A DNA stretch of 64,000 nucleotides from Bog-532 sp963828445 (GTDB taxonomy: Bacteria > Actinomycetota > Actinomycetes > Streptosporangiales > Streptosporangiaceae), in the NCBI GenBank assembly GCA_963828445.1, contig CAWHFP010000007.1, forward strand, positions 62,001-126,000, written 5' to 3'. The notes beneath the pieces were generated by a model. The model was not told the origin of the DNA. It saw only the letters and a list, made by a program, of their open reading frames with translations, and searched no databases. Positions 52,272-60,954 of this stretch are shown here, in pieces. Each line of letters opens with the position of its first letter. Position 1 is the first letter of the stretch. The position numbers and the translations under genes are program-made.

Positions 52272-54109
52272 GTGCGCCAGCACACCATCCCGGCTCTTGT
52301 GGAGATCCCCAGCACGGCCAATCTGGCCGGCATCGTGACCGCGCGAGCCACCGACAACCCGGGCCAGGTCGCGCTGCGCCGCAAGAGCGGCGAGACCTGG
52401 CAGGACGTCACCATCGGTGAGTTCCGCGACGAGGTGACCGGGCTGGCCAAGGGGCTGATCGCGGCGGGCGTCGGGACCGGCGACCGGGTGGCGCTGATGT
52501 CCCGCACCCGGTACGAGTGGACGGCCCTGGACTTCGCCATCTGGACGGCGGGCGCGGTGGTCGTGCCGGTGTACGAGACCTCGTCGGCCGGGCAGGTCGA
52601 GTGGATCATGAGCAACTCCGGGGCCAAGGCCATCTTCGTGGAGAGCGAGGCGCACGAGGCCATCGTGTCCGGCCTGCGCGACCGCCTCACCGCCGTCGAG
52701 CACGTGTGGCGGATCGAGGGCGCCGAGGAAGGCGAGGGCAAGGCCCCGGGCCTGGACGTGCTGCGGGCCGAGGGAGCGTCGGTCGGCGACGACACGGCGG
52801 CCGAGCGGGCCGCCGCGGCCGGCGCGGACGACCTGGCCACCATCATCTACACCTCCGGGACCACCGGGCGGCCCAAGGGCTGCCAGCTGAGCCACCGCAA
52901 CCTGCTGTCCGAGGTGCGCAACGCCAGCGCGGCCGCCCCGGAGATCTTCAGCACCTCGAACAGCTCGACCCTGCTGTTCCTGCCGCTGGCGCACGTGCTG
53001 GCCCGGATCATCGAGATCGGCTGCCTCGACGACGGCGTCGTCCTCGGCCACAGCCCGGACGTGAACAACCTGCTGCCGGATCTGGGCTCGTTCCGGCCGA
53101 CGTTCCTGCTGGCCGTGCCCCGGGTGTTCGAGAAGGTCTACAACGGTGCCGAGCAGAGCGCCGACGCGGACGGCAAGGGCGCCATCTTCCGGCGGGCCGC
53201 GCAGACCGCCATCGACTTCAGCCAGGCTCAGACCGAGCAGGCCCGCGGCGGCCGCGGGCCGAGCTTCGGCCTGCGGGCCCGGCACGCGGTCTTCGACAAG
53301 CTGGTCTACGTGAAGCTGCGGCACGCCGTGGGCGGCCAGGTGCGGTACGCGGTGTCCGGCGGGTCCGCGCTGGGCGAGCGGCTGGGCCACTTCTTCCGCG
53401 GGGTGGGCATCACCATCCTGGAGGGCTACGGGCTGACCGAGACCACCGCGGCGGCCACCGTGAACCGGCCCAACAGCAACAAGATCGGGACCGTGGGCCA
53501 GGTGGTGCCGGGCGACGCCATCCGGATCGCCGACGACGGCGAGGTGCTGATCAAGGGCCCGACGGTGTTCCCCAGCTACTGGCAGAACCCCGAGGCGACC
53601 GCGGAAGCGCTGACCGAGGACGGCTGGCTGCAGACCGGCGACGTCGGCGAGCTGGACGACGAGGGCTTCCTGCGCATCACCGGCCGCAAGAAGGAACTGA
53701 TCGTCACCGCCGGCGGCAAGAACGTGGCCCCGGCCCCGCTGGAGGACCGCATCCGGGCCCACCCGCTGGTCAGCCAGGCCATGGTCGTGGGCGACGGCAA
53801 GCCCTTCGTGGCCGCGCTGATCACCATCGACGAGGAAGCGTTCCCGGCCTGGAAGCAGAAGCACGGCAAGCCGGCCGACGCGACCATCAGCGACCTGCGG
53901 GACAACAACGACCTGATCGCGGACGTCCAGGCCGCGGTGGACGACGCGAACTCCACCGTGTCCCGGGCCGAGTCGGTCCGCCGGTTCCGCATCGTCGACG
54001 GTGACTTCACCCAGGAGAACGGGCAGCTCACCCCGTCGCTCAAGGTGCGCCGCAACGTGGTGGTCAAGGACCGGGCCGCGGACCTCGAGGCCCTCTACGC
54101 CAATGCTAG
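52272..54109 (+). CDS. Long-chain fatty-acid CoA ligase (AMP-forming), 3' end frameshifted
   Basis: About 612 aa as corrected, GTG at 52272 after GGAGA. ANL-superfamily enzyme activating fatty acids. The P-loop-like motif TIIYTSGTTGRPKGCQLSHR, LEGYGLTETTAAATVNRPNS, GWLQTGDVGELDDEGFLRIT and GRKKELIVTAGGKNVAPAPL are intact. As written, the frame does not stop after the natural end EALYANA but continues to 54365, antisense to the neighbouring glycosyltransferase. A TAG at 54107 in the adjacent frame is where the gene should end, so one indel just before it is likely. Convergent with the glycosyltransferase. Confidence 0.9.
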
Positions 54110-54122
54110 CCCGTTACGCCAG

Positions 54123-55220
54123 CTACGCCGTCAGCAGCGCGTGCAGGCGGCCCGCGACCCGGGACCAGTCCCACTCCTGCTCGGTCCAGGCCTGGCCGCG
54201 CTGGCCCATGGCCCGGGCCCGGGCCGGGTCGGCCAGCAGGGCGATGATCCGCTCGGCCAGGGCGGTCACGCTGCGGCCGGGCACCACGTAGCCGGTCTCG
54301 CCGTCCAGGATGGCGTCGGGGGCGCCGCCGGAGTCGCCGCCGATGACCGGCAGGCCGGCCGCTGACGCCTCCAGGTAGACGATGCCCAGCCCCTCCACGT
54401 CCAGGCCGGCCCGCCGGGTCCGGCAGGGCATGGCGAACACGTCCGCGGCCGCGTAGTAGCCGGGCAGGTCGGGCACGCTGCCGGTGAACGTGACCGAGGC
54501 GGCCACCTCCAGCCGGTCGGCCAGCCGCTGCAGCTCGCCGCGGTAGGGCCCGTCGCCCACCAGCAGCAGCCGCGCATCCGGGATCGCGGCCCGCACCGCG
54601 GGCCAGGCCCGGATCAGGGTGTCCTGGCCCTTGCGCGGGACCAGCCGGGACACGCACAGCACGATGGGGCCGCCCGCGGGCAGGTCGGCCGGCTTGGCGT
54701 CCCGGAAGGTGGCCACGTCCACGCCGGGCGCGAGCCGGACCATGCGCGCCGCGGCCTGCGGGGACATCGCCCGGGCCAGCCGGACCCGGAAGTACTCGCC
54801 CAGGTAGGTCACCACGTCGACGGTGTCCCCGATGCGGTGCAGCAGCTGGCGAGCGCCGGGCAGCATGGCCCAGCCCGCTTCGTGCCCGTGGGTCAGGGCG
54901 ATCTGCCGGGTGGCCCCGGCCCGGCGCAGGGTGGGCGCCAGCAGCCCCAGCGGCGCCGCCGCCCCGAAGATGACGGTGTCGCAGTCGTACTCGTGCAGCG
55001 CGGCCACGGCCCGGCGGGCCACGGCCGGGACCGGGAGCATGAGCGAGGTCGGGTGCCGGACGACCGGGAACGGCTGGCGGCTGTCGAAGGCCTTGGCCCC
55101 GTCCCAGGCCGGGGCGTAGACGGCCACCTGAGGCAGCAGGCCGGCCAGCCCGTGCACGAACGACTGGATGCCCCCCTGCCGGGGCGGGAAGTCGTTGGTA
55201 ACGATCAGCGTGCCGCGCAT
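54123..55220 (-). CDS. GT4 glycosyltransferase, PimB-like mannosyltransferase
   Basis: 365 aa GT-B enzyme. MRGTLIVTNDFPPRQGGIQS, LTHGHEAGWAMLPGARQLLH, LAPGVDVATFRD, IVLCVSRLVPRKGQDTLIRA and the donor-site motif EGLGIVYLEASAAGLPVIGG. This combination is that of PimB, which adds the second mannose to phosphatidylinositol mannoside at the inner membrane face; other GT4 roles cannot be excluded. The order acyl-CoA synthetase, PimB, NlpC/P60 points to envelope lipid and wall synthesis. Confidence 0.85.
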   Translation of the reverse strand: MRGTLIVTNDFPPRQGGIQSFVHGLAGLLPQVAVYAPAWDGAKAFDSRQPFPVVRHPTSLMLPVPAVARRAVAALHEYDCDTVIFGAAAPLGLLAPTLRRAGATRQIALTHGHEAGWAMLPGARQLLHRIGDTVDVVTYLGEYFRVRLARAMSPQAAARMVRLAPGVDVATFRDAKPADLPAGGPIVLCVSRLVPRKGQDTLIRAWPAVRAAIPDARLLLVGDGPYRGELQRLADRLEVAASVTFTGSVPDLPGYYAAADVFAMPCRTRRAGLDVEGLGIVYLEASAAGLPVIGGDSGGAPDAILDGETGYVVPGRSVTALAERIIALLADPARARAMGQRGQAWTEQEWDWSRVAGRLHALLTA

Positions 55221-55273
55221 AGGGCCCGAGTCTAGGGCTCCATGCGCGGCACGCTGGAGGGTCAGCGCAGAGC

Positions 55274-56311
55274 TTACGGGCGGACGGCGCCGTCCTCGTT
55301 CTGGGCGTACCAGTCCTCGCTCATCGGGATCTCCTCGACGACGGCCCCGGTATGGGGCGCGTCGACGATCTTGCCGCCCCCGACGTACATGGCCACGTGA
55401 CCCTCGCCGTCGTACAGGATCAGGTCACCCACCTCCAGGGAGGACAGGGAGACGTGGGGCAGGGAGCTCCAGTCGTCGTAGGTGGTACGCGGGATCGAGA
55501 CGCCCGCGGCCGCCCAGGCGGCCTGAGCCAGCCCGGAGCAGTCGTAGCCGGAGCCGCACGGGCCGGTGCCACCGTACGTGTACGGGCAGCCGAGCTTGGA
55601 CAGGGCGAAGTTGGCGGCCACGCCGCCCTTGGTGGCGTCGGACACCGTGGTCGTAGGCGTCGTGCTGCCGCCACTGCCGCCGACCGAGTTGGACTGGACG
55701 GTCTGCTGCTGCGACGCGGTCAGGTTGGCGTACACGGCCTTCTCGTCGGAGAGCGACTTGCTGGCCTTGTTCTTCTGGGTCAGCTTCTGCTTCTCCACCG
55801 CGGCCAGCGCGTCCTTGCTCCGCTGGGCCTGCTGCTGGGAGTCCTTGAGCTGACGGGCCGCGACCAGGAACGCGCTCAGCTGCTGATTCCGGCCCTGCGA
55901 GATCTCCTGCAGCAGGGAGGCGCCGCTGAGCACGGTGTCCGGGTTGTTGGACGTCAGCAGGCCGGCGATCGAGGTCATGTTGCTGTTCTCGTAGCTCTCG
56001 GCCGCGATCGCCGCCACCGCGCCCTGCAGCTTCTTGAACTGCACCTGGTTGGCGGCGACCTTCTTGTTGGCGGCGGCCAGCTTGGCCCGGGCCTGCTGTG
56101 ACTGCTGAGCAGCCTGGTCGTACTGCTGGTTGGCCTGGTCAAACTGCGAGTTCAGCTGGTTGACCCTGGCCTCAACCTGGGTGATCGACGGCTCGGGCGC
56201 TGCACCGGCCGTACCCGCGTAGGTGGCCAGGCCTGCGACGGTCGCCAGACCAGCCGTGGCGGCCACGCAGATCTTCAGCCGGGTCTTGAGGCCCGGTAGC
56301 GGCGTACGCAC
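55274..56311 (-). CDS. Secreted NlpC/P60 peptidoglycan endopeptidase
   Basis: 345 aa from the GTG at 56311. A signal peptide (KTRLKICVAATAGLATVAGL, cleavage near AGAAPEP) is followed by about 190 residues of coiled coil rich in Gln/Ala (NQLNSQFDQANQQYDQAAQQ) as in RipA- or PcsB-like hydrolases. The catalytic domain has Cys in GYDCSGLAQAAWAAAG, His in GEGHVAMYVGGGKIVDAPHT. It cleaves stem peptides during growth or division. The leader upstream (56312-56440) shows a possible c-di-AMP riboswitch fragment. Confidence 0.93.
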   Translation of the reverse strand: MRTPLPGLKTRLKICVAATAGLATVAGLATYAGTAGAAPEPSITQVEARVNQLNSQFDQANQQYDQAAQQSQQARAKLAAANKKVAANQVQFKKLQGAVAAIAAESYENSNMTSIAGLLTSNNPDTVLSGASLLQEISQGRNQQLSAFLVAARQLKDSQQQAQRSKDALAAVEKQKLTQKNKASKSLSDEKAVYANLTASQQQTVQSNSVGGSGGSTTPTTTVSDATKGGVAANFALSKLGCPYTYGGTGPCGSGYDCSGLAQAAWAAAGVSIPRTTYDDWSSLPHVSLSSLEVGDLILYDGEGHVAMYVGGGKIVDAPHTGAVVEEIPMSEDWYAQNEDGAVRP

Positions 56312-56495
56312 GTGCCAGACACGCTCCTTCGGGAAAAACTTAGGTCCGCTCCCCGGCGGGATCTTGCCGACAGTGAATGCCCAGGGGCAAATCGGGTGGT
56401 GTAACCGGGATGAGACCATAGTGAAAGCATTTAGCCGTTTCAAGCGCTTCGGCGAGAGTCGCCCCGATTTCACCGATTACTGCGTGAGCACGACT

Positions 56496-56759
56496 TCATA
56501 ACGCTACAATCGCGTCGGCCAGCTCACCCACCGGGGTGGGCCGGTAGCGCAGCGGTGGCACCAGACCGGCTGTGGCCAGCACATTCAGTGCTCGCAGCTC
56601 CTGCGCGGCGAGCGCCTGACGCTCTTGATTATCGTCCTGATTGCCCTTTCGAGTGCCCTTACGGGAATATTCTCGCCGGTCATTCTCGGTAACCACGGTG
56701 ACCAGGCAGTAGTCACATGCCACCAAATGGAACTCACATTGTGAGCAGTCGATAACCAT
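56496..56759 (-). CDS. Small CxxC protein of unknown function
   Basis: 87 aa from the ATG at 56759, after GGAGA. MVIDCSQCEFHLVACDYCLV carries two Cys-x2-Cys pairs, probably a zinc site; a basic Lys/Arg/Asn insertion follows, and the end LNVLATAGLVPPLRYRP is the conserved tail of a small actinobacterial family usually next to the NlpC/P60 and PimB genes. The middle (NDRREYSRKGTRKGNQDDNQ) is less GC-rich than normal. Function unknown. Confidence 0.75.
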   Translation of the reverse strand: MVIDCSQCEFHLVACDYCLVTVVTENDRREYSRKGTRKGNQDDNQERQALAAQELRALNVLATAGLVPPLRYRPTPVGELADAIVAL

Positions 56760-56875
56760 CACGTCTCCGTTCCGTAAGAAATTGACGCGGCCCACGCTAG
56801 GGACGGCCACTGACATTCCGTGCTCACGGCGTGCCGCAGGGCGAACTGTCGGTGGTGGCCCCTAGCGTGGGATTT

Positions 56876-57529
56876 GTGACCGAGCTGGCTCCCCTCCGGG
56901 ACAGCGCCTGGACGCCCGGCGTCCCGGCGCCACCGCTGTGGCAGCGCACGGCCGCCAGCTTGACCCGGCTGGAGTACGTGATCGTCGACGTGGAGACCAC
57001 CGGATGGTCTCCGGAGCAGGCCCGGATCACCGAGATCGGCGCGGTCCGCATGCGGGCCGGGCAGGTGCTGGGCGAGTTCTCCACCCTGGTCGACCCGGCC
57101 ATGCCGGTGCCAGCGGACATCGAGGCCCTGACCGGGATCAGCAATCAGATGGTGGCGGCCGCGCCCGGCCCGGAAGAGGTCATGCCGGCCTGGCTGCAGT
57201 TCGCCCAGGGCAGCGTGCTGACCGCGCACAACGCCCCGTTCGACCTCGGGTTTCTCACCGCTGCCTGCGGGGCCTGCGGGCTGCCGTGGCCGGACTTCGC
57301 GGTGCTGGACACGGTGGCGGTGGCCCGGCAGGTGCTGGTCCGGGGCGAGGTGCCGGACTGCAAGCTGGGCACGCTGGCCGCCTACTTCGAGACCCCGGCC
57401 GCGCCCTCGCACCGGGCGCTGGCCGACGCGCGGGCCACCGCGGCCGTGCTGGACGTGCTCATCACCCGGCTCGCGCTGCTCGGTGTCCGCACCCTGGACG
57501 ACCTCAGCAACTGGCTTTCGGTACCCTGA
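56876..57529 (+). CDS. DEDDh exonuclease (DnaQ/PolC epsilon-like)
   Basis: 217 aa from the GTG at 56876; an earlier in-frame codon at 56831 is possible. Exo I YVIVDVETTGWSPEQARITE (Asp, Glu), Exo II TAHNAPFDLGFL (Asp), Exo III HRALADARATAAVLDVL (His, Asp). 3'-5' proofreading-type exonuclease of the epsilon family; stand-alone forms like this are common in actinobacteria. GGATTT immediately precedes the GTG, with no ribosome site, so a leaderless start is possible. Confidence 0.9.
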   Translation: MTELAPLRDSAWTPGVPAPPLWQRTAASLTRLEYVIVDVETTGWSPEQARITEIGAVRMRAGQVLGEFSTLVDPAMPVPADIEALTGISNQMVAAAPGPEEVMPAWLQFAQGSVLTAHNAPFDLGFLTAACGACGLPWPDFAVLDTVAVARQVLVRGEVPDCKLGTLAAYFETPAAPSHRALADARATAAVLDVLITRLALLGVRTLDDLSNWLSVP

Positions 57530-57545
57530 CCCGGTCCGGCACAGC

Positions 57546-57571
57546 GTTCATCAACTGGGTTCATCAACTGG
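57546..57571. repeat. Tandem 13-bp duplication
   Basis: GTTCATCAACTGG occurs twice, back to back, 13 bp upstream of the Lrp-like start and just before its GGAGG ribosome site. Likely a replication slip; no evident function. Confidence 0.7.
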
Positions 57572-57583
57572 CAGGAGGCAGCC

Positions 57584-57859
57584 GTGGTCACTGCGATCGT
57601 GTTGGTGAAAGCCGACATCCAGCTGATCCCCGAGGTCGCGGAGCAGGTCGCAGAGATCGCCGAGGTCAGCGAGGTGTACTCGGTCACCGGTGAGTTCGAC
57701 CTGGTGGCCATGGTGCGGGTCCGCGCCCACGACGAGCTGGCCGACGTGATCCCCGGCAAGCTCAACAAGGTGCCGGGCGTGACCCACACCGAGACCCACA
57801 TCGCGTTCCGGGCCTACTCCCGGCACGACCTCGAGGCCGCGTTCTCCCTGGGCGTCTAG
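57584..57859 (+). CDS. Stand-alone Lrp/AsnC ligand-binding (RAM) domain protein
   Basis: 91 aa, GTG after AGGAGG. The whole protein is the alpha-beta sandwich of Lrp regulators (IVLVKADIQLIPEVAEQVAE, EVSEVYSVTGEFDLVAMVRV, PGVTHTETHIAFRAYS); the DNA-binding HTH is missing by design, as in SAM-type small Lrp-like proteins. It may sense amino acids or act on other regulators. It ends directly against the convergent trpD stop. Confidence 0.9.
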   Translation: MVTAIVLVKADIQLIPEVAEQVAEIAEVSEVYSVTGEFDLVAMVRVRAHDELADVIPGKLNKVPGVTHTETHIAFRAYSRHDLEAAFSLGV

Positions 57860-58900
57860 CTAGCCCTTGGCCAGGCGCTGGCTGGCCGCGATCCAGCGGT
57901 CGAGCAGGGCCGCGGCCGCGCCCGAATCCACCGCCTCGGTGGCCCGCTCCAGCCCGGCCGACAGCATCGGGCAGAGGTCCCCGGGCCGGGCCACCCCGGC
58001 GTCGGCGGCCAGCGCCGCCGCCGCGTTGAGCAGCACGATGTCCCGGACCGGGCCGGGCTCACCGGCCAGCACGGCCCGCATCACGGCCGCGTTGTGGGTG
58101 GCGTCACCGCCCCGCAGCTGATCCAGGGAGGACCGGGCCAGGCCCAGCTCGGCCGGGTCGAACTCGGTGGCGGACACCTCCGAGCCGTGGGCCAGCCAGA
58201 TGGCCGAGGTGGTCGTGGTGGTCAGCTCGTCCAGGCCGTCCCCGCCGTGGAACACCAGCGCGCTGGAGCCCCGGGCCGCCAGCACGCCCGCCAGCACCCC
58301 GCCCATCCGGCCGTCGGCCACCCCCACCGCGTGGGCCTGCGGCCGGGCCGGGTTGGCCACCGGGCCCAGAAAGTTGAACACCGTGGGCACGCCCAGCTCA
58401 CCGCGGGTCGCGGACGCGTGCCGCAGCGCCGGGTGGTAGAGCGGGGCGAACAGAAAGGCCACGCCGATCTCGTCGGCCAGAGCCACGCTGGCCGCGGGCG
58501 GCAGGTCAATGACCACGCCCAGCGCCTCCAGCACGTCGGCGGCGCCGCACTTGGAGCTGGCGGCCCGGTTGCCGTGCTTGACCATGCGGGTGCCGGCCGC
58601 GGCCGCCACCACCGTGGCCATGGTGGAGATGTTCACGGTGTGGGCGCCGTCGGCCCCGGTCCCGACCAGGTCGGTGAGCCGGCCTGGCACCGAAATCGGG
58701 GTGGCGTGATCCAGCATCGCCTGAGCCAGACCGGTCACCTCGGTGGCGGTCTCGCCCTTGATCCGGAGCGCCACCGCGAACCCGGCGATCTGGCTGCCGG
58801 TGGCCGCGCCGTCCATGATCTCGTTCATGGCCCACGCGGCCTCGTCCGCGGTGAGCGACTCCCCTTTGACCAGCGCGCCAATCACCGCTGGCCAGGTCAT
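57860..58900 (-). CDS. trpD: Anthranilate phosphoribosyltransferase TrpD
   Basis: 346 aa from the ATG at 58900, five bases after GGAGG; a GTG at 58912 is the alternative. Second step of tryptophan synthesis. PRPP loop DLVGTGADGAHTVNISTMAT, MVKHGNRAASSKCGAADVLE, LFAPLYHPALRHASATRGEL and TVFNFLGPVANPARPQAHAV are characteristic. The other trp genes are not here, as is usual for actinobacterial trpD near ctaE and qcrCAB. The adjacent Lrp-domain gene is convergent, with stops one base apart. Confidence 0.96.
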   Translation of the reverse strand: MTWPAVIGALVKGESLTADEAAWAMNEIMDGAATGSQIAGFAVALRIKGETATEVTGLAQAMLDHATPISVPGRLTDLVGTGADGAHTVNISTMATVVAAAAGTRMVKHGNRAASSKCGAADVLEALGVVIDLPPAASVALADEIGVAFLFAPLYHPALRHASATRGELGVPTVFNFLGPVANPARPQAHAVGVADGRMGGVLAGVLAARGSSALVFHGGDGLDELTTTTTSAIWLAHGSEVSATEFDPAELGLARSSLDQLRGGDATHNAAVMRAVLAGEPGPVRDIVLLNAAAALAADAGVARPGDLCPMLSAGLERATEAVDSGAAAALLDRWIAASQRLAKG

Positions 58901-58922
58901 CCTGGCCTCCACAACCGGCCGA

Positions 58923-59306
58923 TCAGGCCAGGGCCCGGGCCCGCATCAGGCGGGCCAGTTCCCGGGCCAGCTGGCGCGGATCGATCGGATGACTGGTTAC
59001 CGCGTCCGCCCGGGACCAGGTAGCCAGCCAGCCATCATCGGGCCGCCCGGTGATGAGCAGGACCGGTGGACAGTTGTAGATCTCATCCTTGGCCTGGCGG
59101 CAGACGCCCATTCCGCCCGCGGGCTGCGCCTCACCATCCAGGACCATGACGTCGGCGCCACCGGCGTCCAGCAACCGGAACAGAGCCGGCTCGGTGGCGA
59201 CCTCGATTACCTCGGCATCCGGTGCGTCAGGCTCCGGGCGGCGGCCAATGGCCAGCCGAACCTGCGCACGGGTGTCGGCATCACTGCTATAGACAACGAC
59301 CTTCAC
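58923..59306 (-). CDS. Response-regulator receiver-like protein
   Basis: 127 aa from the GTG at 59306. The fold follows a receiver domain: KVVVYSSDADTRAQVRLAIG, VMVLDGEAQPAGGMGVCRQA (Asp at the phospho-site position), CPPVLLITGRPDDGWL and a C-terminal helix. The conserved Lys after the fourth strand is not evident (TSHPIDPRQLAREL stands there) and the N-terminal acidic pair is atypical, so phosphorylation may not occur. Divergent from ctaE, upstream of trpD by 22 bp. Confidence 0.75.
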   Translation of the reverse strand: MKVVVYSSDADTRAQVRLAIGRRPEPDAPDAEVIEVATEPALFRLLDAGGADVMVLDGEAQPAGGMGVCRQAKDEIYNCPPVLLITGRPDDGWLATWSRADAVTSHPIDPRQLARELARLMRARALA

Positions 59307-59374
59307 AAAAATAAATGCTACTGAGTTGGGGGGGCGGCTGCCCAACGCCTACGGGTTGTCGTAATAATGACGTC

Positions 59375-60016
59375 GTGGCGACAGCATCCGTACGCGAGGC
59401 CGTACCTCGTACCCCGGCCAACCGGCCCAACCTGGTCAGCGTGGGCACGATCATCTGGCTGTCCTCCGAGCTGATGTTCTTCGCGGCCCTGTTCGCGATG
59501 TACTTCACGGTCCGCTCGGTCTACAAGGGCGAGGGCGTGCACTGGCCCGGGGCGCACCTGGACGTCCGGCTGGGCTCGATCAACACCACCGTGCTGCTGC
59601 TGTCCAGCGTCACCTGCCAGATGGGCGTGTTCGCGGTCGAGCGCGGCCAGGTGGGCCGGCTGGGCAGCATCTTCAACGTGGCCAAGTGGGGCCTGCGCGA
59701 GTGGTACGTGCTCACGTTCCTGATGGGCCTGTACTTCGACCTCGGCCAGGCCTACGAGTACCACGACCTGGTCAGCAAGGAGCATCTGACCATCTCGTCC
59801 AGCGCCTACGGCTCGGTGTTCTACATCCCGACCGGCTTCCACGGCCTGCACGTGGCCGGCGGCCTGGTGGCGTTCTTGTTCCTGCTCGGCCGGACCTACG
59901 CGGCCAAACGCTTCACCCGTGAGCAACAGATCAGCGCGATCGTCGTGTCGTACTACTGGCACTTCGTCGACGTCGTGTGGATCGGGCTGTTCACCACCAT
60001 CTATCTGATCCACTGA
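59375..60016 (+). CDS. ctaE: Cytochrome c oxidase subunit III
   Basis: 213 aa from the GTG at 59375. Five-helix subunit III: NLVSVGTIIWLSSELMFFAA, LGSINTTVLLLSSVTCQMGV, GLREWYVLTFLMGLYFDLGQ, SVFYIPTGFHGLHVAGGLVA and SYYWHFVDVVWIGLFTTIYL. Forms the aa3 terminal oxidase, in actinobacteria joined with the bcc complex encoded just downstream. AATAATGA stands ten bases before the GTG and no ribosome site is visible, so a leaderless mRNA is likely. Confidence 0.96.
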   Translation: MATASVREAVPRTPANRPNLVSVGTIIWLSSELMFFAALFAMYFTVRSVYKGEGVHWPGAHLDVRLGSINTTVLLLSSVTCQMGVFAVERGQVGRLGSIFNVAKWGLREWYVLTFLMGLYFDLGQAYEYHDLVSKEHLTISSSAYGSVFYIPTGFHGLHVAGGLVAFLFLLGRTYAAKRFTREQQISAIVVSYYWHFVDVVWIGLFTTIYLIH

Positions 60017-60123
60017 CCCGGATGCGGACGGGGTGACCCAGTTCACAGCCCGTCGCCGCATCCGGCCGCATCTGAAGCGACGAAGTATCCAATGAACAAC
60101 TATCCGGAAATCCGAGGGCAGCA

Positions 60124-60954
60124 GTGAGCTGGATCACCGCGCGGCGACGTCGCCCGATCTTCGGCTACGCCGCCGTTCTGATGGCGCTGGTCGCGGTCGG
60201 CAGCCTGTACGCGGCGGTGACGGGCATGGGCAGCGGCAGCAGTGCGTCGGCCGGCTCGGGCTCGTCGTCATCGCAGATCACCGAGGGCAAGGACCTGTTC
60301 GCGGTCTCCTGCGCCAGCTGCCACGGTGAGGACGCCCAGGGCAGCAAGGTCGCGCCCAGCCTGGTCGGCGCGGGCGCGGCCGCCGTGGACTTCCAGGTCG
60401 GCACCGGCCGTATGCCGCTGAAGGAGACCAACGCCGAGGCGCCGCGCAAGCCACCGGTCTTCAGCCAGTCGCAGATCTACGCGATCGCCGCCTACGTGGC
60501 CTCGCTCGGCGGGGGCCCGTCGATCCCGACCGGCCAGCAGGTCAGCACGGCCGGGGCCAGCACCGGGCTGGGCCAGAGCCTGTTCAACGCCAACTGCGCC
60601 CAGTGCCACAACTACGCCGGGGCCGGCGGCGCGCTGACCGAGGGCAAGTACGCTCCGCCGCTCACCCAGGCCACCAGCAAGCAGATCTACGAGGCCATGC
60701 TGACCGGTCCCGAGGCCATGCCGGTGTTCAACGACAGCACGATCACCCCGCAGAACAAGCGCGACATCATCGCGTACGTGGAGCAGACACGATCCGAGGC
60801 CAACCCGGGCGGGTTCAGCCTCGGGCGGGTCGGACCCACCACCGAGGGCCTGGTGGCCTGGCTCGGCGGCATCTTCGCCCTGGTCCTGGCCGCCCTGTGG
60901 ATCACCGCCAAGCGCCGAGACAAGCGCGTGGGAGAAATCACCGATAACCGATGA
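60124..60954 (+). CDS. qcrC: Cytochrome bcc complex diheme cytochrome c subunit
   Basis: 276 aa, GTG at 60124. N-terminal membrane helix (IFGYAAVLMALVAVGSLYAA), two haem c sites (SCASCHGEDAQG and NCAQCHNYAGAG), and a C-terminal helix (LVAWLGGIFALVLAALWITA). The two fused c domains replace the soluble cytochrome c between bc1 and aa3 in actinobacteria. Four-base overlap with qcrA. Confidence 0.97.
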   Translation: MSWITARRRRPIFGYAAVLMALVAVGSLYAAVTGMGSGSSASAGSGSSSSQITEGKDLFAVSCASCHGEDAQGSKVAPSLVGAGAAAVDFQVGTGRMPLKETNAEAPRKPPVFSQSQIYAIAAYVASLGGGPSIPTGQQVSTAGASTGLGQSLFNANCAQCHNYAGAGGALTEGKYAPPLTQATSKQIYEAMLTGPEAMPVFNDSTITPQNKRDIIAYVEQTRSEANPGGFSLGRVGPTTEGLVAWLGGIFALVLAALWITAKRRDKRVGEITDNR

